DNA of 64,000 nucleotides from Halotalea alkalilenta DSM 17697 (GCF_000621205.1 NZ_JHYY01000023.1:84337-148336), one strand, 5' to 3'. Counted from the stretch's first letter, positions 1 through 8,528 are shown. The notes: a model not told the origin generated them from the sequence alone. Program-made: numbers and translations.

Positions 1-264
1 GTTCAGCGGGCTGCGCGCTGGGAGTTCTGTACGGTGGTGCTATGCTGGCCCGCCTACCGGCTCCAGCACTCGGTGTCGCTGCGTGCGCACCAGTACACCT
101 GCGAATACGTCCGCCATTCCGGAGACCCGCGCAAGGTCTATTCGATCGCAACGATCGCCAGGTCGCTGCCGGAGGCCCGGGGCAAGAGCATTCAGCTATT
201 GAGACAGCGGTATGGGGACGACTTCGGAATCATTGGCGTGGTCAGGTCCTGCGCGACCGAATAG
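1..264 (+). CDS. Partial open frame at the window edge, unknown
   Basis: The frame is open from the first base to a TAG at 262-264, giving 87 residues without a stop, so it may be the 3' end of a gene that begins outside the window; a GTG at 34 could also start a 76-residue protein. The C-terminal part reads sensibly (YGDDFGIIGVVRSC near the end) and codons in the first half end mostly in G or C. I do not recognise a family and saw no ribosome binding site before the GTG, so this may not be coding. Confidence 0.3.
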   Translation, partial: VQRAARWEFCTVVLCWPAYRLQHSVSLRAHQYTCEYVRHSGDPRKVYSIATIARSLPEARGKSIQLLRQRYGDDFGIIGVVRSCATE

Positions 265-365
265 CAGCGCTGCAGCCGCGGCCGATAGGCCTCGCGACCG
301 AGTCGAAGCACGCAGCGAGCTTCGATACCCTGAGGCGGTCGCCCGCTGCGAGGTTAGCGACGGCG

Positions 366-707
366 CTATCGCTGCCCCTGCTCGTCGTCGTCTTCGAAGT
401 CCAGCCGTTTGATGTTGGCCTCGATGCCCTCTTCGTCGGCATCGGTGGTTTCTGTTCGCTGCTCGAGGTAGCGCTCTTTTTCCTCCAGTGCGCGTTCGTC
501 TTCGTCCAACCCACGCTCCTGCACGAGCTCGACGTAATCGTCGAACTCGTCGGGGAGATCGGACGCATGCTCGCTGCTGGCATTGCCATCGGACCTGTCC
601 GGATCGAGCGCCTCGATATCCCTTGCGCTCGCATCTACGTGAGCATCGACACCTTCGTCTTCATCTTCGTCTCGGCCTCGACTCGGGCGACCACGCCTGT
701 CATCCAT
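366..707 (-). CDS. Highly acidic small protein, unknown function
   Basis: This 113-residue protein is dominated by Asp and Glu, with a run DEDEDEG near residue 12 and a charged C-terminal half (EEKERYLEQRTE) that could form a helix or coiled coil. The start at 707 is chosen over the longer frame because GAGGAG lies 7 bases upstream. No signal peptide or membrane segment is seen, so it should be cytoplasmic. Such an acidic composition is common in proteins of salt-tolerant bacteria. I recognise no domain and propose no function. It lies next to another small unknown gene on the same strand. Confidence 0.6.
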   Translation of the reverse strand: MDDRRGRPSRGRDEDEDEGVDAHVDASARDIEALDPDRSDGNASSEHASDLPDEFDDYVELVQERGLDEDERALEEKERYLEQRTETTDADEEGIEANIKRLDFEDDDEQGQR

Positions 708-772
708 GATTCGGCTCCTCGTTTTTCGCACCTGTAAGGAACATCCGCCTGACGATCGACCATGCCGCGCGG

Positions 773-964
773 CTATTCCAATGACTCGTCTTCGTAGCGT
801 CGCTTCGCCTCGAGTGCCTCTTCCATCGATGGATGCTCGCTCAGAAGCAGGCCGGCATCGGGGACGACGCCACGCAGCTCGAAGCTCACCACTCCCTGCG
901 ATGAGTCGCCCTTCTTCACTTCGACGACTTCTGCCTCACGTGGATAACCGGGATTGTCTGGCAT
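773..964 (-). CDS. Small conserved-looking protein, unknown function
   Basis: A 63-residue protein beginning MPDNPGYPREAEVVEVKKGD. The start at 964 is set by a strong ribosome binding site, AAAGGAG, 7 bases upstream; a longer frame upstream to 1027 lacks such a site. The sequence looks like a single small beta-rich domain (VVSFELRGVVPDAG) followed by an acidic helix (SMEEALEAKRRYEDESLE). I do not recognise the family. It is 65 bases upstream of the acidic protein gene at 366-707 and may be cotranscribed with it. Confidence 0.65.
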   Translation of the reverse strand: MPDNPGYPREAEVVEVKKGDSSQGVVSFELRGVVPDAGLLLSEHPSMEEALEAKRRYEDESLE

Positions 965-1075
965 GATAGAGCTCCTTTCATCTGGGTTCTGCGGCTTCCG
1001 ATACCTCTCAGAGAGGAGTATAGACACTGGTGCGAATGTCGCAGAAAGGGTACGACCGATACCCTATGGACAGCC

Positions 1076-1303
1076 TCAAAAACTTGGTTCTTGATGAAAA
1101 GAGTCGGACGAGTTCGTCCATATCACTGCTTGGGCGAAATAGATGTTCTTGTTGTTCGACAGATTGATCACCGGCGAGCCGTGCAGTTTGTATCCGTCAC
1201 GCAGGGCCTGGCTGACTTTGCGGTTCAATTCATCTTTGTTGATCGAGGTGAGAAGCATGTAATCGAGCCTCTGCTCATTCGATCTCTCGGAATCGCTAGC
1301 CAT
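1076..1303 (-). CDS. DUF1737-like small protein
   Basis: A 75-residue protein with the pattern LDYMLLTSINKDELNRKV followed by ALRDGYKLHGSPV, which resembles DUF1737 proteins, where a short strand-helix-strand unit ends in a Gly-x-x-Leu-x-Gly element. AGGAG lies 7 bases before the ATG. The role of the family is unknown. It is monocistronic in appearance, with about 110 bases between it and the next minus-strand gene. Confidence 0.65.
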   Translation of the reverse strand: MASDSERSNEQRLDYMLLTSINKDELNRKVSQALRDGYKLHGSPVINLSNNKNIYFAQAVIWTNSSDSFHQEPSF

Positions 1304-1515
1304 TTCTCTACTCCTGGAAAAAAATGGGTGGCTGGGTTATTTCGCAAGCGGGAGGCTCGGTCGAGCCTCGTTTGCAGCCGTGACGAGTGTGCAAGCAACA
1401 AGGAAAATCACCGATTTCATCTCCACCAGCTGTTAACCTAGTAGTCTACGCCAAGGCGTCAGGGGCTGCTCTGCCCTTCGCCCTCCGCTCTCGCCCTTTC
1501 TGACCAGATGATGAC

Positions 1516-2208
1516 ATGGACGATATGCGAAATTCGAAGAAGATCGATTATTCCAATTCCAAATCCGACCGACATGCGCCGCATTCCGCGCTCGACAACG
1601 CTTCCATCATCTCTGCCTACCGGCGCTGGGCCGGGGTTTATGACCGGGTCTTCGGCGGCGTCTCAGGCCCTGGCCGGCGCCGCGCGGTCGAGGCAGTCAA
1701 TGCCCTCCCTGGCAAGCGGGTGCTCGAGGTGGGCGTGGGTACCGGCCTCGCCCTTCCCCACTACGCGCAAAACAAGCGCATCACCGGTATCGATCTCTCT
1801 CCTGAAATGCTCGCCAAGGCTCGCGCACGGGTCGCCGAGCATGGGATCGCCAATGTCGACGCGCTGCTCGAGCTCAACGCCGAGGAGACCGGCTTCGACT
1901 CGGGTTCGTTCGACATCGCCGTCGCGATGTTCGTCGCGTCCGTGGTGCCCAATCCGCATCGACTGATCAGCGAGATGCGCAGAGTGGTCAAACCCGGTGG
2001 TTGGCTCTTGATGGTCAACCATTTCCAGGCCGAGAAAGGTGCGCGGTTGCTGGCCGAGAGAGCGCTTGCGCCAGCGTCGCGCAAGCTGGGTTGGCACCCG
2101 GACTTCGCGATGGAGTCGATCCTCTCGGAGGAGGATCTGCGCACGGCGACCCGCACGCCGATTCCGCCGTTCGGCCTTTTCACCCTGGTTCAACTGCCCA
2201 ACGACTGA
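1516..2208 (+). CDS. pmtA: SAM-dependent methyltransferase, PmtA-like
   Basis: A 230-residue class I methyltransferase. The SAM-binding motif VLEVGVGTGLALPHY is followed by the acidic strand ITGIDLSPEML and later by the motif VVKPGGWLLMVNHF. The combination YRRWAGVYDRVFG before the motif I, with GVGTGLALPHY, is typical of Rhodobacter-type phosphatidylethanolamine N-methyltransferases, which make phosphatidylcholine precursors at the inner membrane face. The first 40 residues are polar and variable and may be a lead-in. Substrate assignment is by resemblance only; ubiquinone or small-molecule methylases share the fold. It stands alone on the plus strand. Confidence 0.75.
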   Translation: MDDMRNSKKIDYSNSKSDRHAPHSALDNASIISAYRRWAGVYDRVFGGVSGPGRRRAVEAVNALPGKRVLEVGVGTGLALPHYAQNKRITGIDLSPEMLAKARARVAEHGIANVDALLELNAEETGFDSGSFDIAVAMFVASVVPNPHRLISEMRRVVKPGGWLLMVNHFQAEKGARLLAERALAPASRKLGWHPDFAMESILSEEDLRTATRTPIPPFGLFTLVQLPND

Positions 2209-2210
2209 CG

Positions 2211-2702
2211 CTAGGACATAGGCGCCCCGCCGGATGGCGGGCGTCGCATGTCGACGTGGGGGATTCCATCCTCGAGATAGGTCTCCCCCTGTGCTACGAA
2301 GCCGTGGGCGGCATAGAACCCTTGCAGATGCGCCTGGGCCGAGAGCTTGATCACTCTCCCCGGCCAGCGCTCGGCCATCTCCTCCACCGCGCGGGCGATC
2401 AGTCCATGCCCTTGGCCATTGCCCCGCGCCGCCCGAGCGCAGACGACGCGGCCGATCGCTACTTCTCCACTGGCGCCGCTATCTTCCCGTGGGCCTAGCA
2501 GGCGGGCGTAGCGCACCAGCTCGCCATGCTGGTCGAATCCCATCAGGTGCAGTGTATCCGGCTCGGTGTCACGTCCATCGAGATCGAGAAAGGCGCAGGC
2601 CTGCTCGACGACGAATACCTCGGCGCGCAGCCGCAGCAGCGCGTAGAGCCACTCGGTAGTCAACCCGTCGAAAGACGACACCCGCCACGGCGCATGACTC
2701 AT
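2211..2702 (-). CDS. elaA: GNAT N-acetyltransferase, ElaA-like
   Basis: About 163 residues with the ElaA pattern LYALLRLRAEVFVVEQACAF near the N-terminus, the acetyl-CoA binding stretch IGRVVCARAARGNGQGHGL, and a C-terminal KLSAQAHLQGFYAAHGF segment. ElaA proteins are cytoplasmic acyltransferases of unknown substrate. The start at 2702 puts AAGAGG 9 bases upstream; an ATG at 2711 would be too close to that site. It is convergent with the methyltransferase gene, the two stops lying 2 bases apart. Confidence 0.8.
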   Translation of the reverse strand: MSHAPWRVSSFDGLTTEWLYALLRLRAEVFVVEQACAFLDLDGRDTEPDTLHLMGFDQHGELVRYARLLGPREDSGASGEVAIGRVVCARAARGNGQGHGLIARAVEEMAERWPGRVIKLSAQAHLQGFYAAHGFVAQGETYLEDGIPHVDMRRPPSGGAPMS

Positions 2703-2745
2703 CCCATTCATCCTCTTGCTGGTTCGTCGCTAGAGCCAAAAACAG

Positions 2746-2771
2746 CGATGCCCCGCCTCGGCGGGGCATCG
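2746..2771 (-). terminator. Rho-independent terminator of the lipoprotein gene
   Basis: A perfect 11-bp stem (CGATGCCCCGC with its complement) closes a CTCG loop, and on the minus strand it is followed by GCTGTTTTT. It lies 24 bases after the stop codon of the lipoprotein gene at 2795-3310. Confidence 0.85.
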
Positions 2772-2794
2772 TCACGACGAGACTATCTGTCGCG

Positions 2795-3310
2795 CTACCA
2801 GCTGATCGCGCTCTGCAGCTGCTCGGGGCTGAGCAGTCTCGCGGCGAACTGCTGCCCATCGGTGGATGCCGGAGGATAGGGATTGGCGCCGCGCTGATAG
2901 GCGGTAAGCACCTTGTCTTCCTTGGTCCCCAGCACGATCGGCTGGACGAAGTCCCCGCCCACTTCGGTGACCAGCTTCTCAAGCTGGTCGCGACTGTATA
3001 CCGCAAGCACCAGCAGCGGCTCGGGTTGGGCATTCGCCTGCTGCGGCTGGTAATTGAACACCACCACGTTCTCGGCCGGCAACGGCTTGCCGTTCCATTC
3101 CAGGGTATCCTCCGGCTGGACCTGGGTGCCCCAGCTCTTCGGATAGGTCAGGGTATAGCCGACCGAAGTGTTCTCGTAGGCCGCGGGCTCGATCTGTCCA
3201 ATCGCCTGCGCGTTCGGATCCTGCACTTCGGGCGTACTGGAGCAGCCTGAGAGCACAGCGAGGGAGCCTGCCATCGCGGCGGCGAGAATCGTTTTGGTTG
3301 GTTTGAGCAT
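2795..3310 (-). CDS. Lipoprotein, unknown function
   Basis: A 171-residue predicted outer- or inner-membrane lipoprotein. A short basic start (MLKPTKT) is followed by a hydrophobic stretch ending in the lipobox LSGC at about residues 20-23. The mature part contains AYENTSVGYTLTYPKSWG, a pattern seen in periplasmic proteins with a PsbP/DcrB-like fold, but I would not assign the family. AGGAGG lies 5 bases before the ATG at 3310; a GTG at 3313 is too close to it. Confidence 0.8.
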   Translation of the reverse strand: MLKPTKTILAAAMAGSLAVLSGCSSTPEVQDPNAQAIGQIEPAAYENTSVGYTLTYPKSWGTQVQPEDTLEWNGKPLPAENVVVFNYQPQQANAQPEPLLVLAVYSRDQLEKLVTEVGGDFVQPIVLGTKEDKVLTAYQRGANPYPPASTDGQQFAARLLSPEQLQSAISW

Positions 3311-3409
3311 CACATCCTCCTGCGTGATCCGTGGTCTCCACGGTTATGATGGCGCCACATTCCAGCAGCGTTTCAATACCTAAGCCAATATAGACAACTA
3401 TTTCGATTC

Positions 3410-4066
3410 TCACCGACTCGCGTCGATTTCGTCCCAACGATCCTCCATTACCACCTCGTCCAGCGACCGACGGCGGTCCCACCCCTCGAGCTCGAGCATC
3501 GGCCCGGGATAGAAGCGCTCGACATGGCCAAGACAGAGGATCGCGATCGGCTCGACTCCCGCAGGCGCCTGGATCAGGTCACGCACAGCGTCCGGTTCGA
3601 ACAGCGATACCCAGCCCATGCCGAGCCCCTCCGCGCGCGCGGCAAGCCAGAGGTTCTGGATCGCGCAGCTGGCAGACGCGAGATCCATCTGTGGCAGCGT
3701 GCGCCGGCCGAACACGTAGCGCTCGCGATCAGCGCCGAGCGCGACCACCAGCACCTCGGCGCACTCTCTGATACCTTCGACCTTGAGCCGCATGAACTCG
3801 GCGCCGCGTTCGCCAAGCGCCTCGGCAGTCGCCTCGCGCTCGCGGTCGACCAGCGCGGCGAGCGCGGCACGGCGCGCGCCATCGCGAATCCGCACGAACC
3901 GCCAAGGCTGCATGTAGCCGACGCTGGGCGCGAGGTGAGCCGCGTTGATCAACCGTGCCAGCAGCGCTTCATCGATCGGTTTGGAAAGGAAATGACGCAT
4001 ATCGCGCCGCTCCTCGATCGCTCTGTAGACCCCGCGACGTTCGGCTGGATCGAAACCGGACTCCAT
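3410..4066 (-). CDS. bluB: BluB, 5,6-dimethylbenzimidazole synthase
   Basis: A 218-residue flavin-destructase of the nitroreductase fold. BluB uses oxygen to break reduced FMN and make dimethylbenzimidazole, the lower ligand of B12. Family signatures are ERRDMRHF near residue 19, LINAAHLAPSVGYMQPWRF, RRTLPQMDLASASCAIQNLWLAARAEG (shown in part) and GLGMGWVSLF. The start at 4066 has AGGAGA 6 bases upstream; the ATG at 4072 is too close to it. It is the last gene of the minus-strand cob operon, 17 bases after cbiB, and gives the substrate for CobT in the same operon. The need for oxygen fits the aerobic CobN pathway nearby. Confidence 0.92.
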   Translation of the reverse strand: MESGFDPAERRGVYRAIEERRDMRHFLSKPIDEALLARLINAAHLAPSVGYMQPWRFVRIRDGARRAALAALVDREREATAEALGERGAEFMRLKVEGIRECAEVLVVALGADRERYVFGRRTLPQMDLASASCAIQNLWLAARAEGLGMGWVSLFEPDAVRDLIQAPAGVEPIAILCLGHVERFYPGPMLELEGWDRRRSLDEVVMEDRWDEIDASR

Positions 4067-4083
4067 CGGCATTCTCCTGGTGG

Positions 4084-5013
4084 TTAAGCTCCGGCGAGCA
4101 GCAGCGCGGCGCTGAGCAGCACCAGCCAAAAGACCAGCGCGCGATCGATCAGACGGCACGCACGCAGGATGTCGGCGGCCTTGGCGGGGCGCCCCTGGCC
4201 AAGCTCGCCGCGTTGCTGGAGCACGCCATGATAGCGGCTCGGCCCACCGAGACGCAGCTCGAGCGCACCGGCACCGGCAGCCATCACCGGCCCCGCGTTC
4301 GGGCTCTTCCAGCGGCGCCCCTGGCGCCAGGCGCAGGCGAGGGCGAGCCGCGCGGCCCTCGCACTGCCGCTCGCACAGGCATAGGCGAATACCGTCAGAC
4401 GCGCCGGGATCCAGTTGAGCAGGTCGTCGATACGCGCCGCGGCCCAGCCGAACCGCCGATAGCGAGGGTTCTTGTAGCCCCACATCGCATCCAGGGTATT
4501 GGCGCAGCGATACAGCACCACGCCCGGCAGCCCCAGCACGGCGAACCAGAAAAGCGCGGCGTAGATCGCATCGCTGCCGTTCTCGAGCACCGACTCGGTG
4601 GCCGCGGTAGCGATGCCGGTCTCGTCGAGTTCGGCGGTGTCACGACTGACGATCATCGCAAGCGCCCCACGCGCCTGGTCGAGTTCGCCATGGCGCAGCG
4701 GCTCGGCCACTTGGCCTGCATGTTCGATCAGGCTGTGCCAGCCGATCGACAGGTAGACCACCAGCGCCGCCACCAGCACATAGAGCAGCGTCCCCTCCAG
4801 CGCAGCCTGGAGCACTACCGCCAGCGCCACAGGGCCCGCTACCACCGCGACCCAGGCCAGCAGGCCCCTGGCGCGCGCATGGCGCTCGCCATGCGCGCGT
4901 GCCTCGATCAGGCCGACCCAACGCCCCAGGCCAATCAGCGGGTGCCAGCGCCGCGTCTCGCCGCACAAACGGTCGAGCAGACAACCTAGCAGCAGCGCCG
5001 CCAGCGCGGTCAC
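4084..5013 (-). CDS. cbiB: CbiB/CobD, adenosylcobinamide-phosphate synthase
   Basis: A 309-residue polytopic membrane protein that attaches aminopropanol (or its phosphate) to adenosylcobyric acid. The start is a GTG at 5013, with GGAGGA upstream, and it overlaps the cobC stop as GTGA. The N-terminus LLLGCLLDRLCGETRRWHPL is the typical first segment with the DxxxGE-xxxHP pattern. Later motifs include RDTAELDETGIATAATES and NTLDAMWGYKNPRYRRFGW, both characteristic of the family. Several hydrophobic segments are seen between residues 45 and 120 and at the C-terminus. No threonine-phosphate decarboxylase partner is in this window. Confidence 0.92.
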   Translation of the reverse strand: MTALAALLLGCLLDRLCGETRRWHPLIGLGRWVGLIEARAHGERHARARGLLAWVAVVAGPVALAVVLQAALEGTLLYVLVAALVVYLSIGWHSLIEHAGQVAEPLRHGELDQARGALAMIVSRDTAELDETGIATAATESVLENGSDAIYAALFWFAVLGLPGVVLYRCANTLDAMWGYKNPRYRRFGWAAARIDDLLNWIPARLTVFAYACASGSARAARLALACAWRQGRRWKSPNAGPVMAAGAGALELRLGGPSRYHGVLQQRGELGQGRPAKAADILRACRLIDRALVFWLVLLSAALLLAGA

Positions 5014-5651
5014 GGCCCCTCCTCCACGCCTTGGGGAGCGCCGAAGTGCTCGAGCCTGACCCACTGTCGATGGGGGCACGCATGATCCACGCCGACCCGG
5101 AAGCGCACGAGCCCGGCGTAATCGAGTCCCAGCGTCGCCAGCCGGGCGGCGTCGAGTCCGGGCAGCCCGAGGTGCGCCACAAGCCACCCCTTGATCACCC
5201 CAGCATGGGTGATCACCATCACCCGCTCGCAGGGCGGAGAAACCAAGCGCTGCCAAGCACGCTCGATGCGGCTGCGAAACGCGGACACCGGTTCCCCTCC
5301 CGGCGGCGGCGAAGCCTCGGGGTCGGCCCAGAACGCGGCCAGCTCCTTGGGATGTTCGCGGGCGAGGCGCTCGAGCGGCACCCCGTCCCAGGCGCCGAAG
5401 TCGATCTCCTCGAGCTCCTGGTCGATTTCCAGCGGCAGCGCCCAGCGCTGCGACAGCCGCTCGGCGCTCTCGCGGCAGCGCTCCAGCGGTGAGCTCACCA
5501 GACGATCGGGTGGCCGCAAGCGAAGCGCCGCCCGCTCGAACTCGACCCGCCCCTGCGGGCTGAGCGCCACATCGGTGCGACCGCGCAGACTCGAAGCCCC
5601 CTCGCAGGCGCCGTGTCTCAGGCAGTCGATCACCATCTCGCGGCTATGCAT
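5010..5651 (-). CDS. cobC: CobC, alpha-ribazole phosphatase (histidine phosphatase family)
   Basis: A 213-residue member of the phosphoglycerate-mutase-like family. The catalytic motif LRHGACEG places the phosphohistidine at His13, followed by RTDVALSPQGR, SSPLERCRESAERL and a second catalytic His in VMVITHAGVIKGWL. It removes phosphate from alpha-ribazole phosphate or from adenosylcobalamin phosphate in nucleotide-loop assembly. It overlaps the cobU stop by 8 bases and the cbiB start by 4, so translation is probably coupled. Membership in a B12 operon supports this role rather than a general phosphatase. Confidence 0.88.
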   Translation of the reverse strand: MHSREMVIDCLRHGACEGASSLRGRTDVALSPQGRVEFERAALRLRPPDRLVSSPLERCRESAERLSQRWALPLEIDQELEEIDFGAWDGVPLERLAREHPKELAAFWADPEASPPPGGEPVSAFRSRIERAWQRLVSPPCERVMVITHAGVIKGWLVAHLGLPGLDAARLATLGLDYAGLVRFRVGVDHACPHRQWVRLEHFGAPQGVEEGP

Positions 5652-6165
5652 CCGGGCACCCCTTGAGGCACTGCGGCAGCCCCGCCACCACCCACCAGAC
5701 GCGCTCCGCCCGCTCGGCGATCCGCTGGTGGAGGAGACCGCTCAGGTCAGCGAATCGACGCGCCAGCGCGTTCATCGGCACGCCCCCTTGACCGACCTCG
5801 TTGGATACCACCAGGATTCGGCCAGGCGCACCGGCGAGCGACGCGACCAGCGCGGCGCTGCGCTCCTCGAGCTGCTCCGGCGCCGCCAACAGTTGGTTAC
5901 CGACCCAGAGAGTGAGGCAATCGACCAGCAGCAGCCGGGTCTCGCTCGCTTCGCGCTCGATCGTCTCGGCCAGCGCCAGCGGGGCCTCGTGCAGCCGCCA
6001 GCCGTACGGGCGACGGCTGCGATGCTCTGCGATACGCGCACGCATCTCGTCGTCCCCCGCCTGCGCGGTGGCGATGTAGTGGACTTCCAGTCCACTCGAG
6101 GCGGCCAGCCGCTCCGCGTGCAGGCTCTTGCCGGAGCGCATCCCGCCGAGCACCAGTTCGAGCAT
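5644..6165 (-). CDS. cobU: CobU, adenosylcobinamide kinase / guanylyltransferase
   Basis: A 173-residue bifunctional enzyme that phosphorylates adenosylcobinamide and then transfers GMP. The P-loop GGMRSGKS is at residues 7-14, the likely guanylylated His is in AEHRSRRP at about residue 48, and VSNEVGQGGVP is the conserved downstream nucleotide motif. The start at 6165 has AAGGAG 6 bases upstream; a longer frame runs back into cobS and has no family similarity. It is 10 bases after cobS. Confidence 0.93.
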   Translation of the reverse strand: MLELVLGGMRSGKSLHAERLAASSGLEVHYIATAQAGDDEMRARIAEHRSRRPYGWRLHEAPLALAETIEREASETRLLLVDCLTLWVGNQLLAAPEQLEERSAALVASLAGAPGRILVVSNEVGQGGVPMNALARRFADLSGLLHQRIAERAERVWWVVAGLPQCLKGCPDA

Positions 6166-6175
6166 AGTGACTCCT

Positions 6176-6967
6176 TCAGGTGCCGCCGAGCCGTATCGCC
6201 AGCACCAGGTAGATGAGGATTTCAGCGCCCTGCTGGGTGGCTCCCAGGGTATCGCCGGTGAAACCGCCGATGCGACGCTTGAACCACTCGCGCAGCAGCG
6301 CGAGCAGCGCGGCCAGCGCCAACAGCAGCAGCAAGGTCGAGAAGAACCCACTCAACAGCAGCGCGAAGAGTACTCCGCTGCCGATGAGCAGGCAGAGATC
6401 GAAGCGCGATTGCGCGGTGCTGAGCGCGACCACCTTGCTTCGCTCGAGGCGCGCATAGGGCAGCAGCGAAATCATCGAGGTGGCCGCTATTCGGCTCAGC
6501 GAAGCACCGAGGATCAAGCCGACAGCGATCGCTCCCGGCTCGGCCGCCAGCGTGACCAGCAGGCCAAGACGCAGCGAGAAAGCGCAGACCAGCGCCAGCG
6601 CCCCATAGCTGCCCAGGCGTGAGTCTTTCATGATCTCCAGGCGGCGTTCGGCGGTCCATCCACCACCGATGCCATCGGCGGTATCGGCAAGCCCGTCCTC
6701 GTGCAATCCTCCGGTGAGGATGATCAACGCAGTCAGGGTCGCCGTCGCTGCCACCCAGGTCGGTAAAACATTCGAGATAACGGTATAAAAAAGAGTAGCG
6801 AGCAGGCCCAGCAGTAGTCCCACCAAGCCGAAGTAGCGACGACAGCTCGCCATCTGGCCCTCGTCGACCCGCCCGCATGGCACCGGCAGCCGAGTGAGGA
6901 AGCCGACCGCAAGGCCGAACAGGCGCGCTTCTTCAGCACCGCGTCGGCGAATGCCAGCGAGGTTCAT
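6176..6967 (-). CDS. cobS: CobS, adenosylcobinamide-GDP ribazoletransferase
   Basis: A 263-residue integral membrane enzyme that joins GDP-cobinamide to alpha-ribazole (phosphate), the last step of the nucleotide loop. The signature GGLHEDGLADTADG is at residues 86-99, followed by RRLEIMKDSRLGSYGA. Several long hydrophobic segments are visible, including one rich in Leu near residues 205-225. The ATG overlaps the cobT stop as ATGA. It is slightly longer than the usual 245-250 residues because of a polar N-terminus. One copy of a repeated 13-base sequence lies inside this gene at 6775-6787. Confidence 0.93.
   Translation of the reverse strand: MNLAGIRRRGAEEARLFGLAVGFLTRLPVPCGRVDEGQMASCRRYFGLVGLLLGLLATLFYTVISNVLPTWVAATATLTALIILTGGLHEDGLADTADGIGGGWTAERRLEIMKDSRLGSYGALALVCAFSLRLGLLVTLAAEPGAIAVGLILGASLSRIAATSMISLLPYARLERSKVVALSTAQSRFDLCLLIGSGVLFALLLSGFFSTLLLLLALAALLALLREWFKRRIGGFTGDTLGATQQGAEILIYLVLAIRLGGT
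6775..6787. repeat. Copy 1 of the AGATAACGGTATA sequence
   Basis: The plus strand reads AGATAACGGTATA here, inside cobS. The same 13 bases recur at 26575 and 45315. This copy shares 16 bases (6775-6790) with copy 2 and 14 bases (6774-6787) with copy 3. Its role is unknown. Confidence 0.6.
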
Positions 6968-8052
6968 ACCTTGACGCCCGCTTCCTCGAAGCTGGCCATC
7001 TCATCGTAGAACGCCAGTGCCGCGCGCATGAGCGGCAGCGCAAGCGCCCCCCCCGCCCCCTCGCCGATCCGCAAGCCAAGCTGCATCAATGGTTTGGCTT
7101 CGAGCCACTCGAGCAGCAGCGCGTGGCCCTTCTCGCTCGAGCAGTGGGCGAACAGCAGGTAGTCCCGCACCGCCGGCACCAGCGCACAGGCCAGGAGCGC
7201 CGCGACACAGGAGACGAAGCCATCGAGCAGCACCGGTACGGCCCTCTCGGAGGCACCGATCAGCGCGCCAGCCATGGTGACGATCTCGAAGCCCCCCAGG
7301 CGCGCCGCCAGCTCGAGCGGATCGCCTCCCGCCGGCCCCTGGTGCAGCGCCAGCGCGCGAACCACCAGCTGCTTCTTGCGCAGCAGGGTGCGAAGATCGA
7401 CCCCGGTACCGCGACCGACGCAGGACTCCACGGCGAACCCCGTCAGCGCAGCCATCAGCGCGGCTGCGGCGGTGGTATTGCCGATCCCCATCTCGCCCAC
7501 GCAAAGCAGATCCATCCCCCGCTCGGCCCGCTCCAGGGCCAGCCGCCGGCCATTGTCGAGCCCGAGCAAGGCCTGCTCGCGGGTCATCGCCGCCGCCTGG
7601 TGCAGCGCCTGGGTACCCTCGCCGAGCCGCCGCTCGACCAAGCCCTCACTGGGCGGCAGCGCGGCAAGGATGCCGCAGTCGACCACCTCGAGCGCCATCC
7701 CGACCTGCCGGCAAAAGACATTGACCGAGGCGCCACCGGCCAGGAAGTTGCCGACCATCTGCCTGGTCACCGCGCTCGAAGTGATCGATACCCCTTCGCT
7801 CGCGATACCGTGGTCGGCGGCGAATACCAGCATCCTCGGTGCGACCAGCCGCTCGGCGGTAGTGACACCGCGCAGCTCGGCCAGCGCCACCAGCCGCTGG
7901 GCCAGCTCCTCGAGCGTACCTAGCGCGCCGAGCGGCTTGGTCTTGGCGTCGATGCGGGCCTGGATCGCCTCGAGCCGGACAGCGGGCAGCCGCGCCGCCA
8001 GCGGTGCGACCAAGGAGGCGGAGATGGCGGAAGACGAAAGCTCGCAGGTCAT
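6964..8052 (-). CDS. cobT: CobT, nicotinate-nucleotide:dimethylbenzimidazole phosphoribosyltransferase
   Basis: A 362-residue enzyme that activates dimethylbenzimidazole (made by BluB) to alpha-ribazole phosphate. Typical features are IDAKTKPLGALGTLEELA near the N-terminus, MLVFAADHGIASEGVS, ITSSAVTRQMVGNFLAGGAS (split here), MGIGNTTAAAAL, and the C-terminal LRIGEGAGGALALPL with the catalytic Glu. I start it at 8052; a Met at 8088 is also in frame and neither has a clear ribosome binding site. It is the first gene of the minus-strand operon and is divergent from the riboswitch-led operon. Confidence 0.92.
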   Translation of the reverse strand: MTCELSSSAISASLVAPLAARLPAVRLEAIQARIDAKTKPLGALGTLEELAQRLVALAELRGVTTAERLVAPRMLVFAADHGIASEGVSITSSAVTRQMVGNFLAGGASVNVFCRQVGMALEVVDCGILAALPPSEGLVERRLGEGTQALHQAAAMTREQALLGLDNGRRLALERAERGMDLLCVGEMGIGNTTAAAALMAALTGFAVESCVGRGTGVDLRTLLRKKQLVVRALALHQGPAGGDPLELAARLGGFEIVTMAGALIGASERAVPVLLDGFVSCVAALLACALVPAVRDYLLFAHCSSEKGHALLLEWLEAKPLMQLGLRIGEGAGGALALPLMRAALAFYDEMASFEEAGVKV

Positions 8053-8154
8053 AGGGCGTGCCCGGGGTGGGGAAAGGCGGATGAACATAGCAATCGCGCC
8101 CGGTCAGCTCAAGCCCGATTGACGCGCTCCGACGCCCCACCCTAGGATAGGTCC

Positions 8155-8335
8155 GATCCAAGGTGCCTCGCCTGGAAGCTGGCGAGGATAATCGGGAAAG
8201 CGATGTGAATTCGCTGCTGTCCCCGCAACGGTGATCGAGTGCCCCATGCGAAGCCACTGTCGAGCGTCAGGCCGACGGGAAGGCGCATGGTGCGGGTGAG
8301 CCATCTCACCGCCTCGTCAGCCCGGAGACCGGCCT
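8155..8335 (+). promoter_or_regulatory. Cobalamin (AdoCbl) riboswitch
   Basis: The plus strand carries the conserved elements in order: AAGGTGCC at 8160, ATCGGGAAAGCGATGTGAA from 8191, the B12-box-like core GCTGTCCCCGCAACGGTGAT from 8215, GCCACTGTC at 8253, GGGAAGGCG at 8277 and the final arm CAGCCCGGAGACCGGCC ending at 8334. This order and wording match the known B12 riboswitch. It points at the chelatase-cobO-cobB-cobE operon. B12 binding would be expected to lower its expression. About 195 bases separate it from the start at 8529, and I do not see an obvious terminator hairpin with a U-tract, so translational control is possible. Confidence 0.93.
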
Positions 8336-8528
8336 TGGGACGATATCCATGCTCTGCCATGCGCACGGGACGATGCGCGGCGCGCCGAGAAGCATTCCTC
8401 GCTACGATCGTACGGCGCATCGCCCTGCGTTCGAAGCCACTCGCCGCCCGCCTGTCGCCCCTCCCGCCGTGTCGGAGCGATCACCCAACCGTCGCTTCGC
8501 GCGCCGGGCCGATCGCGAGCAATGTCCG

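Noticed and set aside
1304..1515. Short intergenic gap before the methyltransferase
   Set aside because: I saw no hairpin, repeat or extra gene that could be supported.
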